Assembly: GCA_944800085.1 (NCBI GenBank)
Contig: CALYLO010000004.1
Location: 186,001-250,000 of the forward strand
Reading direction: 5' to 3'
From: Paenibacillus melissococcoides
GTDB taxonomy: Bacteria > Bacillota > Bacilli > Paenibacillales > Paenibacillaceae
DNA: 64,000 nt
The notes beneath the pieces are model-generated. The model ran no database searches. It was not told where the DNA came from and saw only the letters and a program-made list of their open reading frames with translations. Shown here one piece after another: positions 33,012-41,979 of this stretch. The first letter of the stretch is position 1; every line of letters starts with the position of its first letter. The position numbers and the translations under genes are program-made.

Positions 33012-33805
33012 ATGATTGTCCGTTTGCTTGATCTCAACCGGAGCATGGACATGAAGTGTATGGACGACAGCATTCCGTGCCGATTGAAGAAATCCGAATT
33101 GGTGATTTTGTACTAACGAAGGATGAACTTACAGGAAAAACAGGATATAATCCAGTTATTGAATTGTTCCAGAGACAAGCAAACGAAACGTATCAAATTA
33201 CGGTCAAAGGAATAACGATAACGACGACGGAAGAGCATCCGTTCTGGATTCCTGGACGAGGTTGGGTGGAGGCAAGACACCTAAAAGCAGGTGACCTGCT
33301 TCAAAATCCAGAAGGCAAACTCTATCCGATTGATCGTATCGAGATTAAGAACGACAACACGACTGTTTATAACTTCCGTGTCGAAGGAGTACATAATTAT
33401 TTCATAACCGAACTGGAAATCTGGACGCATAATTGCGGAGCCGGGGGAATGAGAAATATCCCAATGAGTGCTCCTTCAGGAGGGGGAGCCGGTTCTAGCA
33501 CTAGGGGTACAAACAATGTATCAAAGTATGAAAATATTACAAGCCCAGGAAGTCGATATCATAATAGAGAAACTAATGTGAATAGAAGTGAATTCGAAAA
33601 AAATCTCTCTGACGCAGGATGGAATAAAACTTCTAGTAAGGATGGAAAAGTCCAGATTTATGAAAAAGACGGATCAAGGTATTCTATTCGTGAAAATGCA
33701 AAATCAACTAACGGGCCAACAGCCGACTTTTATAAAGCAGGTAGCCCAAAAATTGATACCAAGATCAGATTGGGGAGCAATAAACAGTGGGAAATGAAAT
33801 GGTGA
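33012..33805 (+). CDS. Hint-domain polymorphic toxin cassette, 5' truncated or frameshifted
   Basis: From about 33056 the frame gives a pretoxin Hint (intein-like) domain: VPIEEIRIGDFVL, the block-B TTTEEHPFWIPGRGW and the terminal VHNYFITELEIWTHNCG with His-Asn. A Gly/Ser linker follows, then about 95 residues of C-terminal toxin (RSEFEKNLSDAGWNKT to the end). The catalytic N-terminal Cys of Hint is absent. A strong ribosome site (AAGGGGGGAAAG) serves ATG 33012 in another frame; one A added at 33055 joins MIVRLLDLNRSMDMK to the Hint frame. The toxin fold was not identified. Confidence 0.65.
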
Positions 33806-34392
33806 TAATTAGATATAGAAGCCAATTTGAAGAGGTTGCCGCACTAGCTGAGGATGTGGTACTTTGCGAGTCGAGGATGCCTGATCAAGTGTTTCGGGAT
33901 TGCTTCAATAAATTTAGATTTGAAGAATTTGATTGGGCAATGAGCGCTGATTTTTGGCCTTTCCTTCAAGAGATTGCAGACAAATCTCATGATCCTTACA
34001 TTGTTATGGGAGTTATTGAGCCGAGCCCGACAGACTATTTTTGTAAAGAGTTCGGATGTTATAACTGGTTTCAGTTACCTGTGAATATGTCTGGCGGCGA
34101 CTATTGGAGTGTATTGGAGTTGGCGCCGGGAGGCAGTCCCGCTGACGCATTGTTATTTAACTCAGATGTGGTCGTATGGCTCTCACCTTCTAAGAACTGG
34201 GCGATTTGGGGTGATCGGACGCATGGTCTCTGTGTCCTGGCTACCCGGACAATAGACTCCTTCCAAGTTAATCATTCCTGGCGATCAGCGGATGAAGCGC
34301 TTCAGGGTATCATTCCGATGCATTTTTCGAATGGGGTCGTTCCAACGGATTTCGCCCGTACGTTACGCGTGAACTACTCTGAACCGGAGTAG
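33787..34392 (+). CDS. Probable cognate immunity protein
   Basis: 201 residues (ATG 33787; ATG 33799 also possible), overlapping the toxin stop by 19 bases. Acidic and aromatic-rich (FRFEEFDWAMSADFWPFLQE, GCYNWFQLPVNM), no signal or membrane span. Tight overlap downstream of a Hint-toxin tail is the standard place for an immunity gene, so it likely binds and blocks that toxin. No named family recognised. More GC-rich than the toxin gene. Confidence 0.6.
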   Translation: MGNEMVIIRYRSQFEEVAALAEDVVLCESRMPDQVFRDCFNKFRFEEFDWAMSADFWPFLQEIADKSHDPYIVMGVIEPSPTDYFCKEFGCYNWFQLPVNMSGGDYWSVLELAPGGSPADALLFNSDVVVWLSPSKNWAIWGDRTHGLCVLATRTIDSFQVNHSWRSADEALQGIIPMHFSNGVVPTDFARTLRVNYSEPE

Positions 34393-34861
34393 CATATACG
34401 TGGATTCGGAATACAGACTATTTTGCTGATTCGTCGCCATGCAGGATCATTCCTGCGGCTCTTTTTCGAGACGGAGCAGAACGACAAATAGCTCCGCCGC
34501 CCGCTTGTGGCAAACGTATGATTGCATTTTCGTAAGTCTAGCACCATAAATTCCTGTAAATATTCTTAACCTCTATACTCCCTTTTTGCCGGAGATAAGA
34601 GTTTGATCGCTACTTCGACCATACTCTTTACAGAGTAGCGGGATAGGGTTCTTGTTCTAAAGGGACAAGTAAGTGCAATGCCTCTCCTGTAGGCTTCTGC
34701 CGGTTTAAATCTGGATTCAGAAGAGAGGAAAAATACAGGGAAAATACAGTTTACTCCGACACTTCCGTTTGCAGAAGATAAGGATTGAAGAGTACCGAAA
34801 GGCGCTGATAAAAGTTTCACGTGCGCATACGCATGCGCGTAGAATGTGGATAATGTGATTT
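34393..34861. other. Intergenic region without recognised gene
   Basis: A small hairpin GCAGGA/TCCTGC (34441-34456) followed by GGCTCTTTTT may terminate the immunity gene. An 84-codon minus-strand frame (34566-34820) has no recognisable family. Nothing else is supported. Confidence 0.4.
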
Positions 34862-34910
34862 AAAAGCCGATTTTTGCATGGGTTAATCTGTGCAGAGGTC
34901 GGCTTTTTTG
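34862..34910 (+). terminator. Rho-independent terminator
   Basis: AAAAGCCGA (34862-34870) pairs with TCGGCTTTT (34899-34907), T-run follows. There is no clear plus-strand gene directly upstream, so it may end a read-through transcript or a small RNA. Confidence 0.6.
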
Positions 34911-34938
34911 CATTTATAAAAAATGAGAGGATGAATGG

Positions 34939-35340
34939 ATGATGTTCAACGTATTCAAAAAAGAGAAAACAATGAGCGAAGAAATGGAATGCTTTTTACA
35001 GCAGGAGAAGAAGCGCCATAAAAAAGCAGATGACTTTATTCAAATGATGACCGAAATCGTTCCTTATGTGGCCGAAGAAGTTTGGGGAACAACAGATCAA
35101 GAAATCCAGGTAAGTGACACGGTACGATTTGACCTGATTACGAAGAGATTCCTTTCTGTAAATACAGGTACAGAACTTGACGTGTTGTTGCTTAAAGGTC
35201 AATCGTTTTGGCAGAGTGTTCAACAAATTATGAATTTTGCGCATGATTTACTGGATGATGTTAGGGAAAGAGAAGAAGGGAGAAATCAGTTGTTTCCGAT
35301 TATGGCCTCTTTGACACAAAGAATGAAAGAAAGCCCGATT
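34939..35340 (+). pseudogene. Hypothetical gene truncated by an IS110 remnant
   Basis: ATG 34939 (weak GAGAGGATG upstream) opens about 134 codons of a soluble helical protein (FLQQEKKRHKKADDFIQMMTE, IMNFAHDLLDDVREREEGRN). At about 35340 the sequence passes into an inverted IS110 transposase fragment, and the remaining codons to 35517 are antisense of it. Family unknown. It could be a toxin-linked gene given the location. Confidence 0.45.
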
Positions 35341-35604
35341 AAAGTGAAATCTCGTGCGGGTGAGGCGCTGCAAGGCTTCGTATTGGATGATATCTTTCAT
35401 CTCATGGGGCAGTCGTCCAAATCGCAGATGGTCTGCAATCACCAAGGCATCGTTGCGGTCGTTCTTCGGAAGGGTGTCGTACCCCTTCTTGAAACGAGCC
35501 ACCTTTCTTGCATTTAAGACATAAACTTGGGACTTCACGTTCGGCTCATAGCTTTGCAACTCGTGACGTAAGCTTACGTCTATACCAATCAGCATTGGTG
35601 ACAT
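35341..35604 (-). pseudogene. IS110-family transposase, N-terminal fragment with internal deletion
   Basis: ATG 35604 gives MSPMLIGIDVSL, the start of IS110 DEDD transposases, then jumps directly to LQSYEPNVKSQVYVLNARKV and DTLPKNDRNDALVIADHLR, losing some 60 codons between. It ends at RLTRTRFH, where a truncated host gene begins. The catalytic C-terminal Ser domain is gone, so it cannot act on its own. Confidence 0.8.
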
Positions 35605-36110
35605 GGAATCACCTCCTGTTATTAGATAATCAAGCTTATCTACTCCACGGATAACAGGCTTATGGAGCAGTACCTTTCGGTCCGCAAGGAGGAGGAGAAA
35701 TCTCCTGAAAAAGCTTGTCGACCCCATTGTTCCACAGGCAGGTCCAAGAGGAAAATACCTACGGGCATTCCTGAATCCATGCGACCTCTCGCATGAAGAA
35801 CCGTAGGCTATGAAATTGGGAAAGAGCGCATGACAAAGAAACAGAACCACGGTGATATTCTATAAGCGAGTAACGACGTGATGCTTAGCTCGGCTTCCCC
35901 ATCCGAGGGGGTGAACCGGGTACAACAAGGGGTGAAGCATGGGGATGAGAAAGCCAAGACTTCTCGATGTGGATGGCAGCTCATCTTACGGTCCGGACCT
36001 ATAAGAGGAGTCAGGTGGAAATGGCGCGAAGCTACGCTTTCCGACCTTCGTTCCTCGCCCTTCGGGCTGCGGTACGGGTTCGGCTGTATCCACAAGCATG
36101 TTGCCCAACT
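35605..36110 (-). mobile_element. Probable IS110-type non-coding end and flanking mobile DNA
   Basis: About 500 bases upstream of the transposase start with no coding sequence, rich in short hairpins (for example CTTGTCGAC and ATGCGACCTCTCGCAT). IS110 elements carry long non-coding ends, transcribed in IS621-like members into a bridge RNA that selects target and donor. The 250 bases next to the transposase are the natural place for that RNA; beyond about 35870 the origin is unclear. Confidence 0.4.
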
Positions 36111-36202
36111 GGTAATTCATCTAAGTGCAATTCCAGCTGTCCGGATCAACTGGAAATTGGCTTAAGATGAGCTTCTATAACGATTATACGAGGAGAAATG
36201 GA

Positions 36203-36539
36203 ATGAAAACAAATCTAACAGAAAAAGAAGCACTTTTAATTGCGCAAGAATACAAAGATAAATTATGAGTTTTATGATCAATTAACTGGAGAAGTAAGAT
36301 TTTATAAAAAATTCTCAAAGAATGTTAAGGGTTTTACTGCGTGGTTAGTTATTGGAAAAATAGAAACGTTATCGCCCGAAGATGATAATGAATACGAAAT
36401 TGTAGTTTCAGATGAGACAGCTTTATACGAGTACGTAATTGACATTAATGGATTTGAGCGATATCCACACATTGAAGATGGTGGCTTATCAGAAGAAGAG
36501 ATAAAAGAGCTTTTTGGGGATGATAATGATTTAGATTAA
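36203..36539 (+). pseudogene. AT-rich small acidic protein gene with frameshift, immunity-like
   Basis: ATG 36203 with GAGGAG upstream reads MKTNLTEKEALLIAQEYKDK and stops at once; the next frame (from 36240) carries on as YEFYDQLTGEVRFYKKFSKN, EYEIVVSDETALYEYVIDI and an acidic tail. Removing one T near 36265 joins them to about 111 residues. The size, acidity and AT-richness resemble immunity proteins of toxin islands. Family not named. Confidence 0.55.
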
Positions 36540-37019
36540 GACTCTAATAGAATTGGATAATTGAGGTATATTGGCGGCTCAACCTCAAAAACAGTGCTTG
36601 ACTGCTAGCCCAACATCCGATGGTGGTTACATTCGATGAGAATGCCTGCTTTATAGCGACTGTGATTTCGTGTGAAGTAATGGAGGCTCTGAAAAAGCTT
36701 TTATACGATTGTGTCGACCTTCTACAGTTGCGTTTGTCCAGCGGAGAGATTGCCAATTAAAAAGTGTAACCTATGAAAACAAAGTCAAGCAACAGTCGAG
36801 CGGCAGCTTGAACCGGAGCCTCTGGCGGGTCCGGCGTCCCCGCGATTGGCGAAGTGGCCAAAAGGCCATTTTCCCTCCCGGCGATGCGTCTTCTCGCTGG
36901 AAGCGTCGAAGCGCTTCTGCTGCGCAAGGCGGAAAGGGATTTCGCGTCTGTTTGCATGTAAGTAAGGTTCGACAAGTCTCTTACGAATTCCTGCTGAGAG
37001 GGTTAAATGGCTGCTTCTG

Positions 37020-37330
37020 GCTGGACGTGAGGGTGAGCCTGCCGCTGGAGAAGAGACAAGCCGTCGAGCAGCCATCACAGTTCCCGCAGGGTGAGATGCA
37101 GCGGGGCGCTGCCGCCAGTTAGGCCACTGAAACGTGCCACGTTCTAGTCTGCGGTAGTACAAGCCAGAAACCTGCATGATTCCAGTGCAAGATTTTAAGC
37201 TGGTCGAGTCTACGGTTGCAAAATACGAATAGCGCCGAGGAAAATGGAGCGAGTGCGAATTGTTCCTGAACGATCGCGGCCAGCCCGTCAATGGATTTGC
37301 CCATGTCTGTGGGGTCACAGGCCAGGTAGA
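37020..37330 (-). pseudogene. IS66 TnpB (Orf2) remnant
   Basis: VYLACDPTDMGKSIDGLAAI, PFSSALFVFCNRRLDQLKIL and HWNHAGFWL are diagnostic of the IS66 Orf2 accessory protein. The next part YYRRLERGTFQWPN is in another frame, and the end LRELxWLLDGLSLLQRQAHP contains a TGA. At least two frameshifts and one stop. Confidence 0.75.
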
Positions 37331-37350
37331 CAGCGAAGCGTGGGTGAAAC

Positions 37351-37593
37351 TCAACATAACGGCCTCAAAGCCTCAACAACGTCGCGAAGCAACTCCGGTT
37401 CAAAGCCGGGCCGAACTTCGATTCGGGCAACGCCGACTTGTACCTGAAGGCATTCGTTTGTTCCCGGTGAGCAGGAGGCAGCGACGGGACAGAAAGATGG
37501 AGCGGAAGCTGCACGTCCTTGTCTAAGGGCTGTGTAGACCCAATATTTCAACTGATGAACGGTTAACTTCTGTTCCTTGCACCAAGCCTTCAT
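37351..37593 (-). pseudogene. IS66 TnpA (Orf1) remnant
   Basis: 80 codons with WCKEQKLTVHQLKYWVYTAL and LQVQVGVARIEVRPGFEPEL, the IS66 Orf1 pattern. The N-terminal helix-turn-helix half is missing, so it starts inside the gene. Confidence 0.7.
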
Positions 37594-37756
37594 CGTTTGA
37601 CAACTGGCCTATAGGCTGCGATACGCTCGCTCCATATTGTTTGCAAATAGAATTCCAATTCAGAAACTATTCTTTCCTGGACATGATAGATTCATTGTGA
37701 CGGTTTTGAACGCTTATGAAAAGGTGCTTTCAATTTGACGCTTACGTGAATAGGAC

Positions 37757-37784
37757 AAAAAGCCGGGGAGTCCCCGGCTTTTTG
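37757..37784. terminator. Bidirectional terminator downstream of manA
   Basis: AAAAAGCCGGGG (37757-37768) pairs with CCCCGGCTTTTT (37772-37783) around a 3-base loop; A-run and T-run make it work both ways. It shields manA from the IS graveyard. Confidence 0.8.
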
Positions 37785-37845
37785 CTGTACGTCCATCTAT
37801 TGTCCGCTCCGCTTGCAAGAGAAGAGCGTAACGGTTCCTATAGAC

Positions 37846-38814
37846 TTAAGGGGCAACGGAACGAAGCACCGTGCAGTCGCCTTCCAGCGTGTACGCGCCG
37901 AGGTTCGCCGGGAGAAGGAAGCATTCTCCGGCCGCGAGCGTCAGCTCTTGATCGGCCCAGCGCAGCGTGCCCGTGCCTTCGCACACGACGAGGATGACGA
38001 AGCTGTCCGCCGTCGTGGACAGGCTCCACGGCTGCTTGACGATGCCTTTTTCTACCCGGAAGTATGGCGATTCCGCCAGCGTCAGCCATTCATTCGGCTT
38101 CGCGTTGTCGGTCTTCATCCGGGTCGCGCCAGCGCCTTCATAGGCGATGACATTCAAGGAATCCTCGATGTGCAGCTCGCGCGGCTTGCCGTCGAGGCCC
38201 GGACGGTTATAGTCATACAGGCGGTATGTCGTGTCGGAGTTCTGCTGCACCTCGGCGACGACGACGCCGGCGCACAGCGCATGCACCGTGCCGGCCGGGA
38301 TGTAGAAGGAATCGCCGGCTTGGACGGGAACCTCCTGCAGCGCCTCCATGATGCGGCCTTCCGCGATTGCTGCCGCCAGTGCCTCGCGGTCGATTCCATC
38401 CTTCAAGCCATAAATGATCTTGGCCCCTGGCTTGGCATCGAGCACATACCACATCTCGGTCTTGCCCAGCTCGCCTGTCGGCAGCCCTTCATAATCGTCG
38501 GTCGGATGCACCTGCACCGACAGATCGTCGTTGCAATCGAGCAGCTTGATCAGCAGCGGGAAGCGGCCGTTTTTCTCGGAGAAGCCCTTCGCGCCGAACC
38601 ACTCCTTGCCGTATTGCTCGCGCACTTGATCGAGGCCTTGGCCGGCCAGCTCGCCGTTGATAACCTTCGTCGTTCCGTTCGGATGGTCTCCGATCATCCA
38701 GCCTTCGCCGATATGCCCTTCCGGCAGATCCAGGCCGAATCGGGTCAGGGCGCGGCCGCCCCAGACGCGTTCCTTGAATTCAGGTTGAAACTTCAGTGGG
38801 TATGGTGTTGTCAT
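37846..38814 (-). CDS. manA: Mannose-6-phosphate isomerase, class I
   Basis: 322 residues of the cupin-type phosphomannose isomerase family. Zinc ligands visible: Gln and His in SVQVHPTDDY, Glu in EMWYVLDAKPGAKI, His in AGTVHALCAG. It interconverts mannose-6-phosphate and fructose-6-phosphate in the cytoplasm. The frame is open to 39039, but ATG 38814 (MTTPYPLKFQPEF) fits the family; the upstream part belongs to a VOC remnant in another frame. GGGAGTGAG lies 10 bases ahead. Confidence 0.92.
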   Translation of the reverse strand: MTTPYPLKFQPEFKERVWGGRALTRFGLDLPEGHIGEGWMIGDHPNGTTKVINGELAGQGLDQVREQYGKEWFGAKGFSEKNGRFPLLIKLLDCNDDLSVQVHPTDDYEGLPTGELGKTEMWYVLDAKPGAKIIYGLKDGIDREALAAAIAEGRIMEALQEVPVQAGDSFYIPAGTVHALCAGVVVAEVQQNSDTTYRLYDYNRPGLDGKPRELHIEDSLNVIAYEGAGATRMKTDNAKPNEWLTLAESPYFRVEKGIVKQPWSLSTTADSFVILVVCEGTGTLRWADQELTLAAGECFLLPANLGAYTLEGDCTVLRSVAP

Positions 38815-38836
38815 GATGTTCTCACTCCCGTTATCC

Positions 38837-39140
38837 CTATTTGGTGGTCGTATGGAAAAATTCAAGTCCCTCGCCGTTAGGCCCCTTGAAGAAAAAGTAG
38901 CGGCTGCCGTTCGGCAAAGTGACGATTTCCTGATCGATATGCTCGACGGAGCCGAGCGACTGAATGCGGGCGAATTCGGCATCGATATCGTCAACGGTGA
39001 AGGCGATACGATGAACGAGTCCTTCGGCCGGGAGCGCATCGCGGTAGCCTCGACTAACTCGATCTCGGATTTATCCGCTCCCGGGAAGCCGAGAAGGGCG
39101 AGGCGAAGGACGCCATTCGTATGGGTCAGCGTCCGCGCGC
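38837..39140 (-). pseudogene. VOC/glyoxalase family remnant
   Basis: On the minus strand THTNGVLRLALLGFPGADKS and, after a break, EGLVHRIAFTVDDIDAEFAR and FFFKGPNGEGLEFFHTTTK match the last two-thirds of a methylmalonyl-CoA-epimerase/glyoxalase-like VOC protein. The N-terminal strand with its first metal ligand is absent, and a G lost from a GGG run near 39060 shifts the frame. It ends 23 bases before manA. Confidence 0.7.
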
Positions 39141-39168
39141 CGCGCCTGAACCGCCCTGTCTTCTATGT

Positions 39169-39774
39169 TTACTGCTCCGCGCTTCGGGAGCGTGCCTTCT
39201 CGACCGCGATGACGTAAGGCGCCTCCGGCCGCTGGAGCATGCGGTAGACGACCGCCTGGCCTCTGGCGGCGGGCAGCGCCTCCGCCCAGGCGCGGACGGC
39301 GTCCGCTTCGCGGTCGCCCCCGGCATGGCCCGGGTACACGACGGCGGTCAGCACCCCGCCCGGACGCAGCAGCGTCAGGGCGTCCTCCAGCGCCGCCAGC
39401 GTCGTGGACGGCTCCGTCATGACGCGCTTGTCCGCGTCAACCGTCGGCAGATAGCCGAGGTTGAACATGACGGCTGCCGTCGTTCCGTGCCATGCCGGGG
39501 GCAGCGCGCGGGTCATCGCTGCATGGCTGTGCCGCAGCAGCTCGACCCGCGCGCCGCCGTCCGCGCCGAAGGCGTGCTCCAGGCGGCGGCGGGTCAGCTC
39601 GAGCGCCGCCGCCTGGATATCGAAGGCCGCGACAGACCCGCGCGGCCCGACGAGCCGGGCGAGGAAGAGCGTGTCCACGCCGGTGCCCATCGTCGCGTCG
39701 ACGGCGCGGTCGCCCGGCTGCACGCGCTCCTTCACGGCCTGCTGCGCGAAGCTGAGTACGGAGAGGAAGCCCAT
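39169..39774 (-). CDS. ytqB: Class I SAM-dependent tRNA methyltransferase, YtqB/MnmM family
   Basis: 201 residues. SAM-binding motif I reads AVDATMGTGVDTLFLARLVG, with a later FNLGYLPTVD block typical of YtqB. Members are now assigned as MnmM, methylating the 5-aminomethyl-2-thiouridine wobble base of certain tRNAs. It follows ytqA with one base between stop and ATG, the same pairing as in Bacillus subtilis. The coding sequence is unusually GC-rich. Confidence 0.87.
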   Translation of the reverse strand: MGFLSVLSFAQQAVKERVQPGDRAVDATMGTGVDTLFLARLVGPRGSVAAFDIQAAALELTRRRLEHAFGADGGARVELLRHSHAAMTRALPPAWHGTTAAVMFNLGYLPTVDADKRVMTEPSTTLAALEDALTLLRPGGVLTAVVYPGHAGGDREADAVRAWAEALPAARGQAVVYRMLQRPEAPYVIAVEKARSRSAEQ

Positions 39775-39775
39775 G

Positions 39776-40747
39776 TTAACTCTCCCTCCACAGCTTGCCC
39801 TGCCACGTGTCGCGGCGGCGCAGCTCGGCGTCGATCGCGTTCAGCACTTCCCACTTGCGCAGGCTCCACGTCGGCCCGATCAAAAGGTCGCGCGGGGCAT
39901 CGCCCGTCACGCGGTGCACGATCATCTCGGGCGGCAGAATTTCCAGCGTGTCGACGATGAGCTTCACATATTCGTCCATCTCGAGGAAGCGGAGCAGGCC
40001 CGCTTCATATTGCTTCACCATGGGCGTCTTGCGCATGAGATGGAGCAGATGGAGCTTGATGCCCTGCACATCCATGCGGGCAACCTCTGCCGCGGTCTCC
40101 ATCATCATCTCATGCGTCTCCTGTGGCAGTCCATATATAATATGGGTGCAGATGCGGATATTGTGTTTGCGCAGCTTCGCGACCGCCTCCTCGTAGCAAG
40201 CGGTGTCATGCGCCCGGTTGATGAGCTTCGAGGTCGATTCGTGAATCGTCTGCAGGCCCATCTCCAGCCACAGATAGGTGCGTTCGTTCAGTTCGGCCAA
40301 ATACTCGACGACATCGTCCGGCAAGCAATCGGGACGGGTCGCGATGGACAGGCCGACGACCCCGGGCTGCTCCAGGATGACCTCGAAATAGTCGCGCAGC
40401 GTATCGACCGGCGCATACGTATTCGTGTAGGCCTGGAAGTAGCCGATATAGCTGGCGTCCGGCCATTTCGCGTGCTGGCGGTCGCGAATCGTATTGAATT
40501 GGGTCACGAGATCGTTGCGGCGGGAGCCCGCGAAATCGCCGGAGCCCCGGGAGCTGCAGAAGGTGCAGCCGCCGATGGCGATCCGTCCGTCCCGGTTCGG
40601 GCAGGTGAAGCCGGCATCCAGCATCACCTTGAATACCTTGCCCCCGAACTGTCGGCGCATCTCGGCGTTCCATGTATGGAACCGCTTGTCTCCCCAATCG
40701 AGGGGGACAGGCGGACGTTCAAGCTTCGGATATTTCAATGATGACAA
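39776..40747 (-). CDS. ytqA: TIGR01212 family radical SAM protein (YtqA)
   Basis: About 323 residues. The cluster Cys are CPNRDGRIAIGGCTFC (first Cys, then CxxC after eleven residues), followed by the SAM-binding region GYFQAYTNTYAP and LWLEMGLQTIHE, as in Elp3-like TIGR01212 proteins. Precise substrate not known; the neighbour ytqB suggests a link to tRNA modification. The frame is open to 40918, but the extra 57 codons are low-complexity and non-conserved; TTG 40747 (AGGA about 7 bases upstream) or TTG 40738 is likely. Confidence 0.85.
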   Translation of the reverse strand: MSSLKYPKLERPPVPLDWGDKRFHTWNAEMRRQFGGKVFKVMLDAGFTCPNRDGRIAIGGCTFCSSRGSGDFAGSRRNDLVTQFNTIRDRQHAKWPDASYIGYFQAYTNTYAPVDTLRDYFEVILEQPGVVGLSIATRPDCLPDDVVEYLAELNERTYLWLEMGLQTIHESTSKLINRAHDTACYEEAVAKLRKHNIRICTHIIYGLPQETHEMMMETAAEVARMDVQGIKLHLLHLMRKTPMVKQYEAGLLRFLEMDEYVKLIVDTLEILPPEMIVHRVTGDAPRDLLIGPTWSLRKWEVLNAIDAELRRRDTWQGKLWRES

Positions 40748-41114
40748 GCCCTTTCCTGATCGAAGTCGCCCCAGGAGGGAAGCGGCTGCTTCCGGATCCG
40801 GGGCGTGCGGCCGCGCCAGGGCGCAACCGCCGCCGGCCTGCCGCAGCGCGCTGGGCTGGCGGCAGGCGGCCGTGGTTTTATTGTAGCAGATATCGTATGA
40901 AAAGCGAAGATACGGCACTGCCCGCGGGGGGAACCGGAAGAGGGACGAAGCGGAGCCGAGAGGCTGTTAATTTCGTGTAAATGTATGAACGAGACGGCGT
41001 CTTGCTGATGCGCCTGGGAAATGCAACGCCGGGTGATGGCAGGCGGCTCTTTACAATTGCGTGCCGGTCATGCAGAATAGAAGATTAGAGCATACTGAGG
41101 TTGGAGGAAAACAG

Positions 41115-41843
41115 ATGCGTTTACGAGGCAAAAAAGGGGCTCCGGAGCTGCTGCAGCAATCGAAGATTGCGATCCTGGACCCGCAATCGGCGCGAGGCCG
41201 CTGGCAGGAGATCTTCGGGAACGGCCGTCCGATCTATGTGGAACTGGGTATGGGCAAAGGCCAGTTCATCAGCACGATGAGCAAGCTGCACCCGGATGTG
41301 AACTTCATCGGGATCGATATGTACGATGAATTAATCGCGCGCGCCTGCGAGAAGGCCGAGACGATCCGCGGCGAGCTGGGCGTGGACACCGGCGCCAACT
41401 TGAGGCTGGTGCGGGCGAATATTGAATATCTGGAATCGATTTTTGCGGAGGGCGAGATCGAGCGCATTTTTCTGAACTTCAGCGATCCGTGGCCGAAGAA
41501 GCGCCATGCGCGCCGGCGCTTGACTCATCCCCGTTTTATCGAGAAATATAAGCGCGTCCTGAATGAACGCGGAGAGATCCATCAGAAGACGGACTCGGTG
41601 ACGCTGTTCGAATACTCCTTGAATTCCTATGCCGAGGTCGGTCTTCAGATGCGGAACATCTCGCTCGACCTTCACCGGGACGGTCCTCATCCGGATCATG
41701 TCATGACGGAATACGAGGAGAAGTTCTCGAGCAGAGGCATGAACATTCATCGCGTGGAGGTTCTGGTGGGGCGCGAGGCTTACGAGCAGTACCGGGCTTC
41801 GCTGCCATACGGCAGCGGAGGACAGACCGTCCCGCAGCCATAA
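41115..41843 (+). CDS. trmB: tRNA (guanine-N7-)-methyltransferase
   Basis: 242 residues. TrmB signature: YVELGMGKGQFI (SAM motif I), FIGIDMYDELI, and the catalytic block FLNFSDPWPKKRHARRRLTH. It methylates G46 in the tRNA variable loop. ATG 41115 has GGAGG 7 bases ahead; the longer frame from 41061 has no ribosome site. The C-terminal 20 residues are extra compared with short homologues. Single gene facing the glucosyltransferase. Confidence 0.93.
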   Translation: MRLRGKKGAPELLQQSKIAILDPQSARGRWQEIFGNGRPIYVELGMGKGQFISTMSKLHPDVNFIGIDMYDELIARACEKAETIRGELGVDTGANLRLVRANIEYLESIFAEGEIERIFLNFSDPWPKKRHARRRLTHPRFIEKYKRVLNERGEIHQKTDSVTLFEYSLNSYAEVGLQMRNISLDLHRDGPHPDHVMTEYEEKFSSRGMNIHRVEVLVGREAYEQYRASLPYGSGGQTVPQP

Positions 41844-41979
41844 TGCGCCAGGTTAGCCGCCGGCTTGGGCCATGCCCGGAACCGGCGGCTTTGTCCTGCT
41901 AAGGCCGCAGCAAAAAGCCCGGTCCTGGACGCATGTCCAGACCCGGGCCGGGGAAAGGCGGTACCTAAAAATAGATAAG

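Larger units (their letters stand above)
36783..37600 (-). mobile_element. Degenerate IS66-family element (tnpA, tnpB, start of tnpC)
   Basis: Reading on the minus strand, three IS66 genes appear in order: TnpA tail, TnpB and the beginning of TnpC (RLAQQKRFDASSEKTH), which is cut off at about 36783. TnpB is broken by frameshifts and an in-frame stop. No terminal repeats were found. The piece is GC-rich against the AT-rich island on its right-hand end in the minus reading. Confidence 0.75.

Noticed and set aside
34820..34860. Possible tRNA-like GTGCGCATACGCATGCGCG stretch
   Set aside because: A local palindrome only; no cloverleaf, T-loop or CCA end. No tRNA or rRNA gene was recognised in the window.
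35808..36165. Two opposing 95-codon frames next to the IS110 remnant
   Set aside because: Both look like chance frames in non-coding mobile DNA; neither has a ribosome site or motif.
39461..40741. 426-codon plus-strand frame opposite ytqB/ytqA
   Set aside because: The minus-strand genes carry radical SAM and methyltransferase motifs; this frame does not resemble any protein.
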